DNA of 64,000 nucleotides from Actinomycetaceae bacterium (GTDB lineage Bacteria > Actinomycetota > Actinomycetes > Actinomycetales > Actinomycetaceae): positions 310,001 through 374,000 of the forward strand of contig JAQYTG010000018.1 in assembly GCA_028724905.1 (NCBI GenBank). Direction: 5' to 3'. The position numbers and the translations under genes were made by a program. The notes under the pieces were generated by a model. It was given only the letters and a program-made list of their open reading frames with translations. It searched no databases and was not told the origin of the DNA. Each line of letters starts with the position of its first letter. Position 1 is the first letter of the stretch. This document shows, one piece after another, positions 33,832-43,054 of the stretch.

Positions 33832-35042
33832 ATGATCTTTCTGCTTTCACCTATTTTCACCATGAACGAGATGCACAGCCGCTGCTCACTCCCCGCGATG
33901 GCCTGCCCGAACTCACGCATCGAGATATTGCTCAGGCCGTTGCCGCACTAGATGCCGGCCACGGTGCTTTCGCTATCGACACTGAGCGTGCCCAAGGCAT
34001 CCGTTATTCCGATCGCGCCTACCTAATACAGATCCGGAGAGCCGGAGCTGGCACATTCCTCATTGACCCTGTGGGAATTGAACCCAAACTAGCCCCTTTA
34101 GCCACAGTGCTGCGCGATGAATGGATTTTGCACGCTGCCGATCAAGATCTTCTCTCCCTACGCGAGCTCGGACTTTCCCCCACCAAAGTTTTTGATACTG
34201 AAATCGCCGCTTTGCTGCTGGGATTTGAACACGTCTCATTGCAAACGCTGGCCGCTGAAATACTGGGGCAAGTTCTCGCTAAAGAGTACTCGCGTTCAGA
34301 TTGGTCTGCCCGCCCACTCAGCGCTGAGCAGCGCACCTATGCGGCCCTGGACGTCGAACTGCTGCACGAGCTGAAAGAAGCCTTGAGCGGAATGCTGCAA
34401 CGGGCGGGACGCCTAGAATGGTGCGAACAAGAGTGCGAAGCGGTGCGCTTGAAGCCTCAACCACCTGCAAAACAACAGCCCTGGCGCAAAGCCGCCCACC
34501 AGGCGGACGTGAGTGATCGTAGAGCTCTCGCGATGCTCAGAGAGCTCTGGGCTGCGCGCGATAAAATTGCCCGCGAACGCGATATTCCTCCTACGAATGT
34601 GCTGCCCAATGTGGTGCTCGGCCAGCTGGCAAAGAGAAAGCCCCGCTCTCGTGCGGATGTTGCCCACTCCAGTTTGCTGCGTTCACACGAACGCCAACGC
34701 GACGTTTCGCAGTGGTGGCACGCTATCAACAAAGCATGGCATCTGCCGTATGCAGCGCTACCGGCTCGCACATTCAAAGAGAAGCAAGCCTTGTTCCCGC
34801 CGGTCAAGCGTTGGGGAGCCTCCCACCCCGAAGCCGCTCAGCGCTGGGAGTATGTGCGCGCAGCGGTGTTGATATGGGCAGACGAACTTGGAATCCGCCA
34901 AGAGCTGCTACTCAAACCGGCATTGCAAAAACGCATCGCTTGGGAGGGATGGGCTAGCCCTGATGATTTTGCCGAAAAACTAGCCCAGTGGGGTGCGCGC
35001 CCGTGGCAAATCGAGCAGATGCACCTCGCCATCTTCCGGTGA
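33828..35042 (+). CDS. rnd: ribonuclease D-like 3'-5' exonuclease with HRDC domain
   Basis: 404 residues from the GTG at 33828 (GTGA overlap with the DUF3000 stop). DEDD exonuclease motifs: FAIDTERAQGIRY (Exo I, D and E), LHAADQDLLSL (Exo II) and the YAALDVELLHEL (Exo III, Y and D). An HRDC domain follows (~residues 215-300, with ALAMLRELWAARDKIARERD). Trims 3' ends of tRNA and other stable RNAs. Confidence 0.93.
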   Translation: MNDLSAFTYFHHERDAQPLLTPRDGLPELTHRDIAQAVAALDAGHGAFAIDTERAQGIRYSDRAYLIQIRRAGAGTFLIDPVGIEPKLAPLATVLRDEWILHAADQDLLSLRELGLSPTKVFDTEIAALLLGFEHVSLQTLAAEILGQVLAKEYSRSDWSARPLSAEQRTYAALDVELLHELKEALSGMLQRAGRLEWCEQECEAVRLKPQPPAKQQPWRKAAHQADVSDRRALAMLRELWAARDKIARERDIPPTNVLPNVVLGQLAKRKPRSRADVAHSSLLRSHERQRDVSQWWHAINKAWHLPYAALPARTFKEKQALFPPVKRWGASHPEAAQRWEYVRAAVLIWADELGIRQELLLKPALQKRIAWEGWASPDDFAEKLAQWGARPWQIEQMHLAIFR

Positions 35043-35346
35043 GCGTGAGCGTGGGGCTTGCATCTGGCTATTTCCAGCACTCGTGAGCGCTGCATATCGT
35101 CATCTTTCGGCATCCCTGATGCATAGCGTTGAGCACAGCATCCCTGAATGCGGCACCATGAGCATGACACCCCTTGAACGCGGCGTCCGTAAGCAGAGCG
35201 TCTTAAGCATAACGCCGTAAACGCGGGCGCCCACCCGAGCACGGCGTCCGTGAGCATAGCACCCCGTGAGCGCGGCTCCCGCGAATATTCCACTTCCGGC
35301 GCATGAGCATGACGATCCTTGAGCACAATGCTCGCGAACATTCCGT
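35043..35346. other. intergenic, degenerate repeats
   Basis: No gene seen. Imperfect repeats of the type GAGCATGACACCCCTTGA and GCGTCCGTGAGCATAGC recur through 35120-35335, resembling decayed minisatellite. Confidence 0.5.
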
Positions 35347-35853
35347 AAACTAGCGAACGAAAGTTATTGATGAAAAGGTTGGTAGCCGTTGTGCTAAGGC
35401 AGAGATATCTCCTGGCGATTTTTGGCTATCGGGTTGGCAATTTTTAGCTATCGGGTTGCGCTGCCTAGGAGTGTCGTCCGTTATCGGCGGTGTTTCATCG
35501 CTTGGTGAGTTACCACTTAGGGTTCGCCATTCGGCAGATCACTACTTGAGTTTCGCCGCTTGGCAGGTCACTACTTGGATTTCTCGTCACTCAGCGGGTC
35601 ACTACTTTGGTGTCGTCACTCGATGGGTTTGATAATAGCGGCAGACCAATCCTATCAACTCATACGAAAAATTAACTGAAGCCAGGGCGTTTCAGCCAGC
35701 GCCGCCAGGATCTGGACTATTCCTATCAATCCGTGTGAAAGACTAACCGAACAATATCCTCAACTACCAGCATAAAACCGATTTTTATCGAACTTTCTGC
35801 GCATCATCACAAGGTGACCCACAGACTTATCAACCACTTTCGTTCAATAGCTC
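35347..35853. mobile_element. MITE-like element, copy B (507 bp)
   Basis: Left end AAACTAGCGAACGAAAGTTA and the reverse complement of the right end (GAGCTATTGAACGAAAGTGG) match at about 19 of 25 positions. The ends are also related to those of copy A at 5850-6215, including an internal GTAG(T/C)CGTTGTG motif about 35 bp in. Inside are two ~22-bp ATTTTTRGCTATCGGGTTG repeats (35418-35460) and three ~30-bp TCACTACTT repeats (35539-35628). No transposase frame and no target duplication is seen, so this copy is older or rearranged. Confidence 0.55.
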
Positions 35854-35956
35854 TTGCCCACAGCACCGAGAGTCACCACTCGCTGAGTGAACGATTTAGT
35901 AAAAGATTCAGTAAAACGATTCCAAAGAGGGAATGTCTCCTAATGGAACTGAGGTA

Positions 35957-37891
35957 TCACTGATGAGGTGCAGGTGCCGCATCTGATGCGACCTCACGGG
36001 CCCACAGATCCGTGAGCGCCGCCAGCACTGCAGTTTCGTCCATACCTTGATCGGCTAATAGCTGGGCGCGGGTAGCTGTGGCCAAAAACTCTTTAGCTAT
36101 GCCCAGATTCCGCATCGGTACGTTCACGCCCCTAGCAAAGAGTTCTTTGGCTAGCTCCGAGCCAAGCCCACCATCAACCACTCCGTCTTCTAGAGTGACC
36201 ACTCCCGCTACCTGGCTAGCTAACTGTATTAGCCCCTCGGGTAACGGCAACGCCCACTCAGGATCTGCCACGATCACGGGGATATCAGCAGCGGCCTGGG
36301 CTGCTTGCACTGCAGTAGTTGCCAATGCGCCAAAACCGATGAGCAGCAGCGGCCGTTCAGCTCCTGCCGATCCTGTCGGAGTTTCATAGAGCACGGCGTA
36401 GCCACTTTCCTGGCGGATTGCCGGCAGATCAGGAGGCAACGGACCTTTGGGGTAGCGAATGAGCGTCGGGCCTGGCGTAGCAATCGCCTCGCGTAGGAGC
36501 TTGCGCAAGCGCTCGGCGTCACGCGGAAGTGCCACTTTCAGATTCGGAATCTCACTGGCGAGTGCCATATCCCACATACCGTTGTGAGAAGCACCATCAG
36601 AGCCGGTGATGCCTGCACGATCGAGAGCCACCGTCACGTTTTCCTTATGAAGCGCCACATCCATCAACAGTTGGTCGAAAGCCCGATTCATAAATGTGGC
36701 ATAGAGAGCCACGACCGGATGATATCCAGCGAATGATAGCCCTGCAGCCATCGTCAGGGCGTGTTGCTCAGCGATTCCCACATCGAAGACCCTCTCCGGA
36801 AATTCTTCGTGCATCGGCCCGAGCCCTACCGGCAGCATCATCGCTGCCGTCACGCCCACAAGTTTATGATTCTCCCTAGCGATTTTCGTCATTTCATCGG
36901 CAAAAACGGCAGTCCATTCAAAGCGCTCTGGCGCTACGGGTAAGCCAGTCTCGGGATGAATCCGCCCGACGGCGTGAAAATGATCGGCTGTGTTGAGTTC
37001 AGCTGGTTTATATCCACGCCCCTTTTCGGTGACGGCGTGCACCACCACTGGCCCTCCATAGTTGCGAGCCATCGTGAGCGCTTCTTCGAGCTGTGCGATA
37101 TCGTGTCCGTCAATAGGGCCAATATATTTAATGCGCAGAGAATCGAATATCCCCGCATCAAACAGTACGTCTTTCACGCCGCGTTTGAGCCCACGCAGCG
37201 CGTCGTAGGCAAACTCTCCTGGCATTCCTGCACGTTTTAAGGTGCGTTTTCCCCAGCCAAGAAACTCTTCATACTTGCGGTTCATCCGGATCTCGTCCAT
37301 TTTGCGTACCGCCGGCAAGCGGCGCATGAATCCGCCGACCGTGGGGGCGTAGGAGCGGCCATTATCATTGACGACAACGACCAGCGGCAGTGTGGGATCT
37401 TCCGCAATATTGTTGAGCGCTTCCCAGGCCATTCCGCCGGTGAGAGCACCATCTCCGATGACGGCCACCACTGTGCCCGACCGGCCGGCAAGTTTACGCC
37501 CACGTGCAATACCATCCGCCCATGACAGCGCTGTGGTGGCGTGAGAGTTTTCAATGACGTCGTGTTCAGACTCTTCTCGGGAGGCGTAGCCCGATATCCC
37601 GCCGCGCTCTCGCAGATGCATGAAATCCTTGCGTCCAGTGAGAATTTTATGCACATAGCTCTGATGTCCAGTATCAAACAAGATGGTATCTTTGGGAGAT
37701 TGGAAGACGCGATGAATGGCAATCGTGAGTTCGACGACGCCAAGATTTGGCCCTAGATGCCCTCCCGTCTGAGCCACGTGCTTGACTAGAAAAGCGCGAA
37801 TCTCGCTAGCCAGTTTTCTTAGCTGCTGCGGACGCAGTGCGCGGACATCCGCTGGCGACGTGATCGCATCTAATAACCCCATAGGTTTCAT
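35957..37891 (-). CDS. dxs: 1-deoxy-D-xylulose-5-phosphate synthase
   Basis: 644 residues from the ATG at 37891, preceded by GGAGAG six bases upstream. First enzyme of the MEP isoprenoid pathway; joins pyruvate and glyceraldehyde 3-phosphate using thiamine diphosphate. Seen: GHQSYVHKILTGR, the TPP motif GDGALTGGMAWEALN followed by VVVNDNGRS, the DRAGITGSDGASHNG loop, and a transketolase C-terminal domain. It is downstream of fixX, with a repeat element in between, so it probably has its own promoter. Confidence 0.95.
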   Translation of the reverse strand: MKPMGLLDAITSPADVRALRPQQLRKLASEIRAFLVKHVAQTGGHLGPNLGVVELTIAIHRVFQSPKDTILFDTGHQSYVHKILTGRKDFMHLRERGGISGYASREESEHDVIENSHATTALSWADGIARGRKLAGRSGTVVAVIGDGALTGGMAWEALNNIAEDPTLPLVVVVNDNGRSYAPTVGGFMRRLPAVRKMDEIRMNRKYEEFLGWGKRTLKRAGMPGEFAYDALRGLKRGVKDVLFDAGIFDSLRIKYIGPIDGHDIAQLEEALTMARNYGGPVVVHAVTEKGRGYKPAELNTADHFHAVGRIHPETGLPVAPERFEWTAVFADEMTKIARENHKLVGVTAAMMLPVGLGPMHEEFPERVFDVGIAEQHALTMAAGLSFAGYHPVVALYATFMNRAFDQLLMDVALHKENVTVALDRAGITGSDGASHNGMWDMALASEIPNLKVALPRDAERLRKLLREAIATPGPTLIRYPKGPLPPDLPAIRQESGYAVLYETPTGSAGAERPLLLIGFGALATTAVQAAQAAADIPVIVADPEWALPLPEGLIQLASQVAGVVTLEDGVVDGGLGSELAKELFARGVNVPMRNLGIAKEFLATATRAQLLADQGMDETAVLAALTDLWAREVASDAAPAPHQ

Positions 37892-37940
37892 GCTACGCTC
37901 TCCGACTTGCACTGTGCGACTTTCTACCCACAGGAGCGGC

Positions 37941-38013
37941 AATAAATAGGTCAGACCAGCTGTATCAATGCGATGAACGCACACTCATAAAACTGGCCTG
38001 ACCGATTTTATCG
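37941..38013. repeat. intergenic repeat element, copy 1 (related to 45016-45086)
   Basis: Contains GGTCAGACCAGCTGTATCAA and, 40 bp on, GGCCTGACCGATTTTATCGG. The GGTCAGAC/CTGACC ends are inverted. Aligned with the second copy: shared AGACxAGxTGTATCA, AACGC and CTGACCGAT blocks. Lies between fixX and dxs. Confidence 0.65.
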
Positions 38014-38020
38014 GAGTCCA

Positions 38021-38329
38021 TCACCCATACCGATACTGAATGCCCGATAGCGGCCCTGGGTAATTCCACTTCTCAAGAATGGTATCTTCAGCGACGATTC
38101 GACAGGTGCCACACTCGACACACCCCGCATAGTCAAAGCGCCGCTCCCCATCGGGATCTTGCTTGTATAAGGCAGCAGGGCACACCCGTACAAGTTTGCC
38201 AAATTCCTCATCGCTCAACTCTCGGTAATCTTCACCTTTGAGCACGATATGAGGATTTTCCTCATCCACCTCATATTTATTGACGCCAATATATTCCTCG
38301 ACCCGCACTGTGATTGTTGGCAACGACAT
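38021..38329 (-). CDS. fixX: ferredoxin-like protein FixX
   Basis: 102 residues from the ATG at 38329 (GGAG six bases upstream). C-terminal iron-sulfur site: RVCPAALY supplies one Cys and AGCVECGTCRI three more. FixX carries electrons between FixC and a low-potential acceptor in the membrane-associated FixABCX complex. Starts 23 bp after fixC stops. Confidence 0.92.
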   Translation of the reverse strand: MSLPTITVRVEEYIGVNKYEVDEENPHIVLKGEDYRELSDEEFGKLVRVCPAALYKQDPDGERRFDYAGCVECGTCRIVAEDTILEKWNYPGPLSGIQYRYG

Positions 38330-38352
38330 CTCTTTCTCCATTTCTTCAGCGC

Positions 38353-39669
38353 CTACAGAGCCGATACTGCTTTTCGCACTTCGCTCAATAGCTTCGTGGG
38401 TTTCCGGCGTTTAATAATCGGCCAGATCCGTTTCATCAGCTTGGCTTGCGGCTTACCATCGACGACGAACATCGCATTGAAGATCTCAGCGACCATCGTC
38501 GGATACTCTTTGAACAGGCGCTCCCACTTTTCCATCACGTGCGGCCATTTCCTGAACGTCTTCAGATCTGCGAGGACGAACGATTCTTCGAGCTTGATGC
38601 GATAGTCGGCAAGCCCGCTAGCACCGACGTCACCGCGATCAATTGCATCGCAGGCAGCTTCTGCTGCGAATTGACCGCTGGCGATGGCGAAATCCATGCC
38701 GCGCACCTGATACCCGAGATTCATCACCAGCCGCATCGTGTCGCCTGCTAGCAGAGCGCCGTCAAAAATGTACTGTGGCACAGAGTCGAAACCGTCCTCA
38801 GGCACCAGATGCCCAGAGTGCTCCACAAGTTCAGCACCCCGAATAAGCGGCGCGACAGCTGGATGTTTCTCAAAATCATCCAGCGCTTGATAGATCGTTG
38901 TATCGGCTTTTTCCAGCTCACTCACAGTGGCCACGAGCCCCACGCTAATCGTGTCGGTATTCGTGTAGACGAATCCGCCGCCGACCACTCCGTGAGTGCA
39001 GTCTCCCACGAAGAGCATCGCTGCGCCCTCACCCTCCGGCAACAAGAAACGATCCTCAATTTGTTCGGGAGACAACTCATAGATATGTTTGATACCCACT
39101 GCCACCTCATTCGGCTTCAGGCGTGGGATTCCTAGCTCTCGCTCAGCGAGTAAAGAGTTCGTCCCCTCAGCAAGGATGACGACGTGCGCAGTGATTTCAT
39201 CTTCACCGGCACGTACCCCGTAGACTGCTCCATCTTTGCGCAGCAGCGATTCGACAGGGATTCCGGAAATGATTTCTGCCCCCGCCGATTCGGCCAGATC
39301 AGCCAACCACTGATCAAAGCGAGAGCGCAAGACGCTATATGAATCATGGCCATCTTCGCCAAGTTCTTTGCTCGTGAAGTCAATAGCGAACTGAGAGCTA
39401 GCATCCATCAAAGCTATCCGCTCATGAGTAATTTTCCGCTCAAATGGAATATCTTCCCATGCAACGTCACCATCAGCATAGGTATTGAGAAGTTTACGCA
39501 GCGAGTGGGCATACAGGCGACCACCAGTCATATTCTTTGCTCCTGGATGCTCACCACGCTCAACCAGTAAGACGCTTTTGCCTTTTTTGGCAGCCACGTA
39601 TGCAGCAGCCGTTCCGGCGCAGCCCCCGCCAACGACGATAACGTCGAAATCTCGTTCTTCAAGTGCCAC
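38353..39669 (-). CDS. fixC: FixC, Etf-quinone oxidoreductase-type flavoprotein
   Basis: 438 residues. The GTG at 39669 is chosen because GGAGG lies five bases upstream; the frame is open to an ATG at 39681. FAD Rossmann motif VVGGGCAGTAAAYVA, then ERGEHPGAKNMTGG, and the C-terminal GDTMRLVMNLGYQVRGMDFA segment for the second FAD contact. In FixABCX it accepts electrons from the Etf and passes them to quinone, with FixX as partner. Confidence 0.92.
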   Translation of the reverse strand: MALEERDFDVIVVGGGCAGTAAAYVAAKKGKSVLLVERGEHPGAKNMTGGRLYAHSLRKLLNTYADGDVAWEDIPFERKITHERIALMDASSQFAIDFTSKELGEDGHDSYSVLRSRFDQWLADLAESAGAEIISGIPVESLLRKDGAVYGVRAGEDEITAHVVILAEGTNSLLAERELGIPRLKPNEVAVGIKHIYELSPEQIEDRFLLPEGEGAAMLFVGDCTHGVVGGGFVYTNTDTISVGLVATVSELEKADTTIYQALDDFEKHPAVAPLIRGAELVEHSGHLVPEDGFDSVPQYIFDGALLAGDTMRLVMNLGYQVRGMDFAIASGQFAAEAACDAIDRGDVGASGLADYRIKLEESFVLADLKTFRKWPHVMEKWERLFKEYPTMVAEIFNAMFVVDGKPQAKLMKRIWPIIKRRKPTKLLSEVRKAVSAL

Positions 39670-39681
39670 AATGGCCTCCAT

Positions 39682-40000
39682 AATGTAAGTGTTGTATGTA
39701 CTAGTACGTTACCAGAGTTCAGCGATGACCACCGCCACACGGCGAAAACCACCGGTATTATCTAACCCTGCCTGAGAGCTTCCATACTCACATAGCCGCA
39801 ATAGTTGATGGGGCACCGCCCATTGGCGCACGCATAAACCTCGCGCTCACCTCACCAACGTGCACGGCTCAGCTGAACATTGCTCAGTTGAGGCGGGTCG
39901 CCCAGGCAACCCGCCTCAACTTGACTCCAGCCAACTCTCAGAGCTCACACTCCCCCTCGGAGTGTTCAAGCCGCTTCCAAAAGCCCAGACCTAAAGAGGC
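39682..40000. other. spacer between acyl-CoA dehydrogenase gene and fixC
   Basis: No gene. It holds the strong hairpin at 39887-39918 and a weaker one (CACTCC/GGAGTG, ~39948-39966). A spacer this long with a hairpin suggests partial termination inside the operon or a separate fixCX promoter. Confidence 0.5.
39887..39918 (-). terminator. strong hairpin, terminator or attenuator
   Basis: 11-bp perfect stem TTGAGGCGGGT/ACCCGCCTCAA with a 10-nt loop, 80 bp past the acyl-CoA dehydrogenase stop. No long T-run follows on the minus strand. Confidence 0.65.
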
Positions 40001-41176
40001 TTAGATATCCGTCTTGTCAGCCTTGATGAAGTCGGCGATATTATCCATCAACGCTTCGCTCGCCTCACCGGCGATATGGAGCATCTTCGCGTCTCGCCAA
40101 TAGCGGTCGATGCCAGTCTCACTAATACATCCAAGACCACCGTAGACCTGCATACACTCAGCTGCGACTTCCATAGCAATCTTGGAACCGATCACTTTGA
40201 GCATCCGCCCCTGAGCCAGCTGGAACTTCCCTTTATCTTTCTGGTCAAAGACGTTGTAGCACGTGGCACGCAGCATCTCGATCTTTACCCACATCTCAGA
40301 GAACTTGTGAGCAATCACCTGGTAATTGTCTAGAAGATTCTTGCCGCGCTGGATACGCTGGCGCGCATACTCCAAAGTGACGTCGAAGCAATGCTCTGCC
40401 ATACCCAAACACATCGGACCACAGGTCATAAACTCGTTGGTGGCTGAAATCATCATGCCAGCAGCGCCCTTGTCGCGCTCCCCTATGAGATCTTCTTTCG
40501 GCACCCGCACATTATTGAACGTCACGGTGGTAGATGCCGAACCGTGCATGGCAAACTTGTGCTCATGGTGTCCGATCGTCACGCCCTCAGCATGAGCATC
40601 TACCACAAAAGCGGAGATTCCAAAGCGCGTAGCTGGATCGACGGGCCGCGTCGTCACGGCCAACACGACGAACTTATCTGCCAAACCGGCCTGAGAAATG
40701 AGCATCTTCGAGCCGTTGATCACGTAGCAATCGTCTTCTTCCGTGGCCGACACCTGCCACTCGGTGTGATTCAAAGCGCCGATAGGCTCAGTAGAGCAAC
40801 ACGCAAAAAGCGTCTTTCCACTTGCTAAATCAGGTAGATAGCGTTTCTTCAACTCATCGCTACCAAGCAGCATAATTAGTTCACCAGAGAGAATGGAATG
40901 CACTGAGATATTGAGCCCCATCACCGGAAGAGCCTTACCAATTTCCTCATTCACCATCGCCACAGTGGTGTAATCAGCACCAGTGCCGCCATATTCTTCG
41001 GGCACGGCAAGCCCGAGGATGCCCAGATCGCCGGCGCGATGATAGAGCGCTTTCATATCGACGCTCTCCGGATCTGTGTCTACCTGCTGTGCAATCGGCA
41101 GCAGTTCTTGCTCCACAAAGTCACGCGCGATATTGCGCATGAGGATGCGTTCTTCCGTCTCGTAAAAATACGTCAT
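40001..41176 (-). CDS. acyl-CoA dehydrogenase-type flavoprotein (CaiA-like enoyl-CoA reductase candidate)
   Basis: 391 residues with the three-domain ACAD layout: VPEEYGGTGADY, the FAD-binding ACCSTEPIGALNHTEW and YVINGSKMLIS segments, and the C-terminal MQVYGGLGCISETGIDRYWRD. Near the end the usual YEGT, which carries the catalytic Glu of many ACADs, is replaced by IAGEASE. E. coli CaiA, as I recall it, also lacks Glu here. Together with fixABCX on both sides this favours an enzyme that reduces an enoyl-CoA with bifurcated or low-potential electrons. The substrate is unknown; no CoA transferase or ligase is nearby. Confidence 0.85.
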   Translation of the reverse strand: MTYFYETEERILMRNIARDFVEQELLPIAQQVDTDPESVDMKALYHRAGDLGILGLAVPEEYGGTGADYTTVAMVNEEIGKALPVMGLNISVHSILSGELIMLLGSDELKKRYLPDLASGKTLFACCSTEPIGALNHTEWQVSATEEDDCYVINGSKMLISQAGLADKFVVLAVTTRPVDPATRFGISAFVVDAHAEGVTIGHHEHKFAMHGSASTTVTFNNVRVPKEDLIGERDKGAAGMMISATNEFMTCGPMCLGMAEHCFDVTLEYARQRIQRGKNLLDNYQVIAHKFSEMWVKIEMLRATCYNVFDQKDKGKFQLAQGRMLKVIGSKIAMEVAAECMQVYGGLGCISETGIDRYWRDAKMLHIAGEASEALMDNIADFIKADKTDI

Positions 41177-41200
41177 AATTCTTTACTCCTTTTTCATTAC

Positions 41201-42115
41201 TTATAGTTGCGCAATTTCTGCAGTGATAAGCGGGCCATACTCCCTCATATCGCCCACAATGTAGTAATCCGAGCCGCGAGTACAGATCAGTGCATTCTTA
41301 TCAGTATTGATGGCGACGATCGTCTTAGCATCGCGCACCCCATACATATGCTGCACCTGCCCTGAAATACCCATAGCCAGATACAACTTCGGCTGAATCA
41401 CATTTCCTGAAATGCCGATGTAGTTTTCCACTGGCAGCCAGTTTCGCTCTTCCGCCACGCCGCGCGAGCACGCCACAGCGCCTTGCATAGCATCGGCCAT
41501 ATCTCGGGCAATCTGAATATCCGCCTCGCTGGGGGTGCCCATTCCGACACTCACCACCCGTTCAGCTGATGCAATATCTACGCCTTGAGTTGGAATGTCT
41601 TCACGCCCGATCAGACGAATTCGGCTATCAGCACTAACTTCGACTGCTTCAGTGGCGCTCACAGCTGCGTTCGCAGGAGCAAAGTTGCCGCGGCCAACCG
41701 TGACGACGCCATGCCCCTCAATTTTCTCCTCAGAGATAACGGTGCCGCCGTACAGACTGCGCTCATACGTGAGGACGCCATCGGCATAGGCCAGATTGGA
41801 GACGTCGGAACCGTAGCCCCATCCGAGACAACCAGCCAGTTGAGCCGCCAGATCGAGGCCGCGAGCCGTCGTTGCGATCACAACGACGTCGCTGCCGCGA
41901 CTCTTCACTAATTCAGCAATGGAGCGAGCGCATGATTCGGGTGCTGCCTCGCCGATGTCGGCAGTGAGCAAGGTCTGTGCGCCACACGAAGCTAACTCTT
42001 GCGCTTGCTGCGGCGAAAGAGCCAGCGCTTCCACGTCTGCACCGGATGCCTGTGCAAAAGTTACGAGCTCAGCTACGCGCGCGCTCATATCGCTATATAC
42101 AAGAATACGTGCCAT
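41201..42115 (-). CDS. fixB: FixB, electron transfer flavoprotein alpha subunit
   Basis: 304 residues. N-terminal domain MARILVYSDMSARVAELVTF, then the C-terminal FAD domain with AERVVSVGMGT, CSRGVAEERNWLP, IGISGNVIQPKLYLAMGIS (the conserved ETF-alpha signature region) and AINTDKNALI. Start overlaps the fixA stop (TAATG). Forms the bifurcating Etf heterodimer with FixA. Confidence 0.94.
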   Translation of the reverse strand: MARILVYSDMSARVAELVTFAQASGADVEALALSPQQAQELASCGAQTLLTADIGEAAPESCARSIAELVKSRGSDVVVIATTARGLDLAAQLAGCLGWGYGSDVSNLAYADGVLTYERSLYGGTVISEEKIEGHGVVTVGRGNFAPANAAVSATEAVEVSADSRIRLIGREDIPTQGVDIASAERVVSVGMGTPSEADIQIARDMADAMQGAVACSRGVAEERNWLPVENYIGISGNVIQPKLYLAMGISGQVQHMYGVRDAKTIVAINTDKNALICTRGSDYYIVGDMREYGPLITAEIAQL

Positions 42116-42876
42116 TAGAGTATGCCCTCCTTCTGTAGCGCAACGACCAGCGCGTGTGCCGTCGCTTCAGGGGTATCTTCCTGAATCTGGATTCCTTTCC
42201 GTTCGACAACCGCCCCTTTAGTAGCAGTGATGATCGCTGCTGGATCGCCTGGAGCGAGATCAGCAACGTCAAATTCAGTCGTGGGCTTCTTGCGCGCCGC
42301 CATCACCGCTTTAATGCCAGGGATAGGGGCTTCAGCGAATTCTGGACGCACCGCAATAACTGCCGGAAGCTCAACTTCCACAGTCTCTAGCGTATTGTCC
42401 ACACGCCGCTTAGCGCTCAACGTCGTCCCATTCACAGACGCTTCGACGACGGAGCTCACGCATGGATACTCCAGATCTGCTGCGAGGCGCGGGCCTGTTT
42501 GCCGAGCGAAATCGTCAGCCGACCCTTCAGCGCATACCACCAGAGCAACGTCGTCAATTTTGCGTATAGCACCGGCAAGCACAGCCGCCGTGACGCTGCC
42601 ATCAGCTGCGGCTGTATCTCCATGTGCCCAGTAGGCTTCTTCCAGTCCACGAGATAAGGCGTCTTTCAACGACGCCTGGGCGTCGTCGCCTCCGTAGGTC
42701 AAACCAACGGGAGTGCCACCACAGTCACCAGCTAGCTGCACAGCAGCCTGAATGGAGCCTTTTTCGTAATCACTGATTTTGCCTTTTGCGCGGCTCATAT
42801 CTACGCTCCCATCAGCGGAAACGCGGATGTCCACGTCGTCAAGTACCCACTTATAACACGCGACTACTCGAACCAT
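42115..42876 (-). CDS. fixA: FixA, electron transfer flavoprotein beta subunit
   Basis: 253 residues from the ATG at 42876, with AGGAGG immediately upstream (the frame is open a further five codons). Typical ETF-beta: VRVVACYKWVLDDVDIRVS, ISDYEKGSIQAAVQLA, VVCAEGSADDFARQTGPRLA with the DDxxxQ-type bifurcation-site region, and PAVIAVRPEFAEAPIPGIKA. Takes electrons from NADH in FixABCX. Confidence 0.94.
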   Translation of the reverse strand: MVRVVACYKWVLDDVDIRVSADGSVDMSRAKGKISDYEKGSIQAAVQLAGDCGGTPVGLTYGGDDAQASLKDALSRGLEEAYWAHGDTAAADGSVTAAVLAGAIRKIDDVALVVCAEGSADDFARQTGPRLAADLEYPCVSSVVEASVNGTTLSAKRRVDNTLETVEVELPAVIAVRPEFAEAPIPGIKAVMAARKKPTTEFDVADLAPGDPAAIITATKGAVVERKGIQIQEDTPEATAHALVVALQKEGIL

Positions 42877-43054
42877 GTATCCTCCTTGCACTTATCACAT
42901 ATAGCAATCTTCACTTCTCGCTGGCAGCAACTATTGCCGTCAGCGCAGCATATCGTTCACGCTCAGGGTTATGTGCCGATTTTTTAACCAGCCCCTGAGC
43001 GTTTTCCCGCCTTTGGGTAGTGTGCAGCCTATTAGCTCTTTAGCTATGCCTCAT

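Noticed and set aside
37892..38020. Riboswitch upstream of dxs
   Set aside because: The conserved TPP-riboswitch boxes were not found; the inverted arms there belong to the repeat element shared with 45016-45086.
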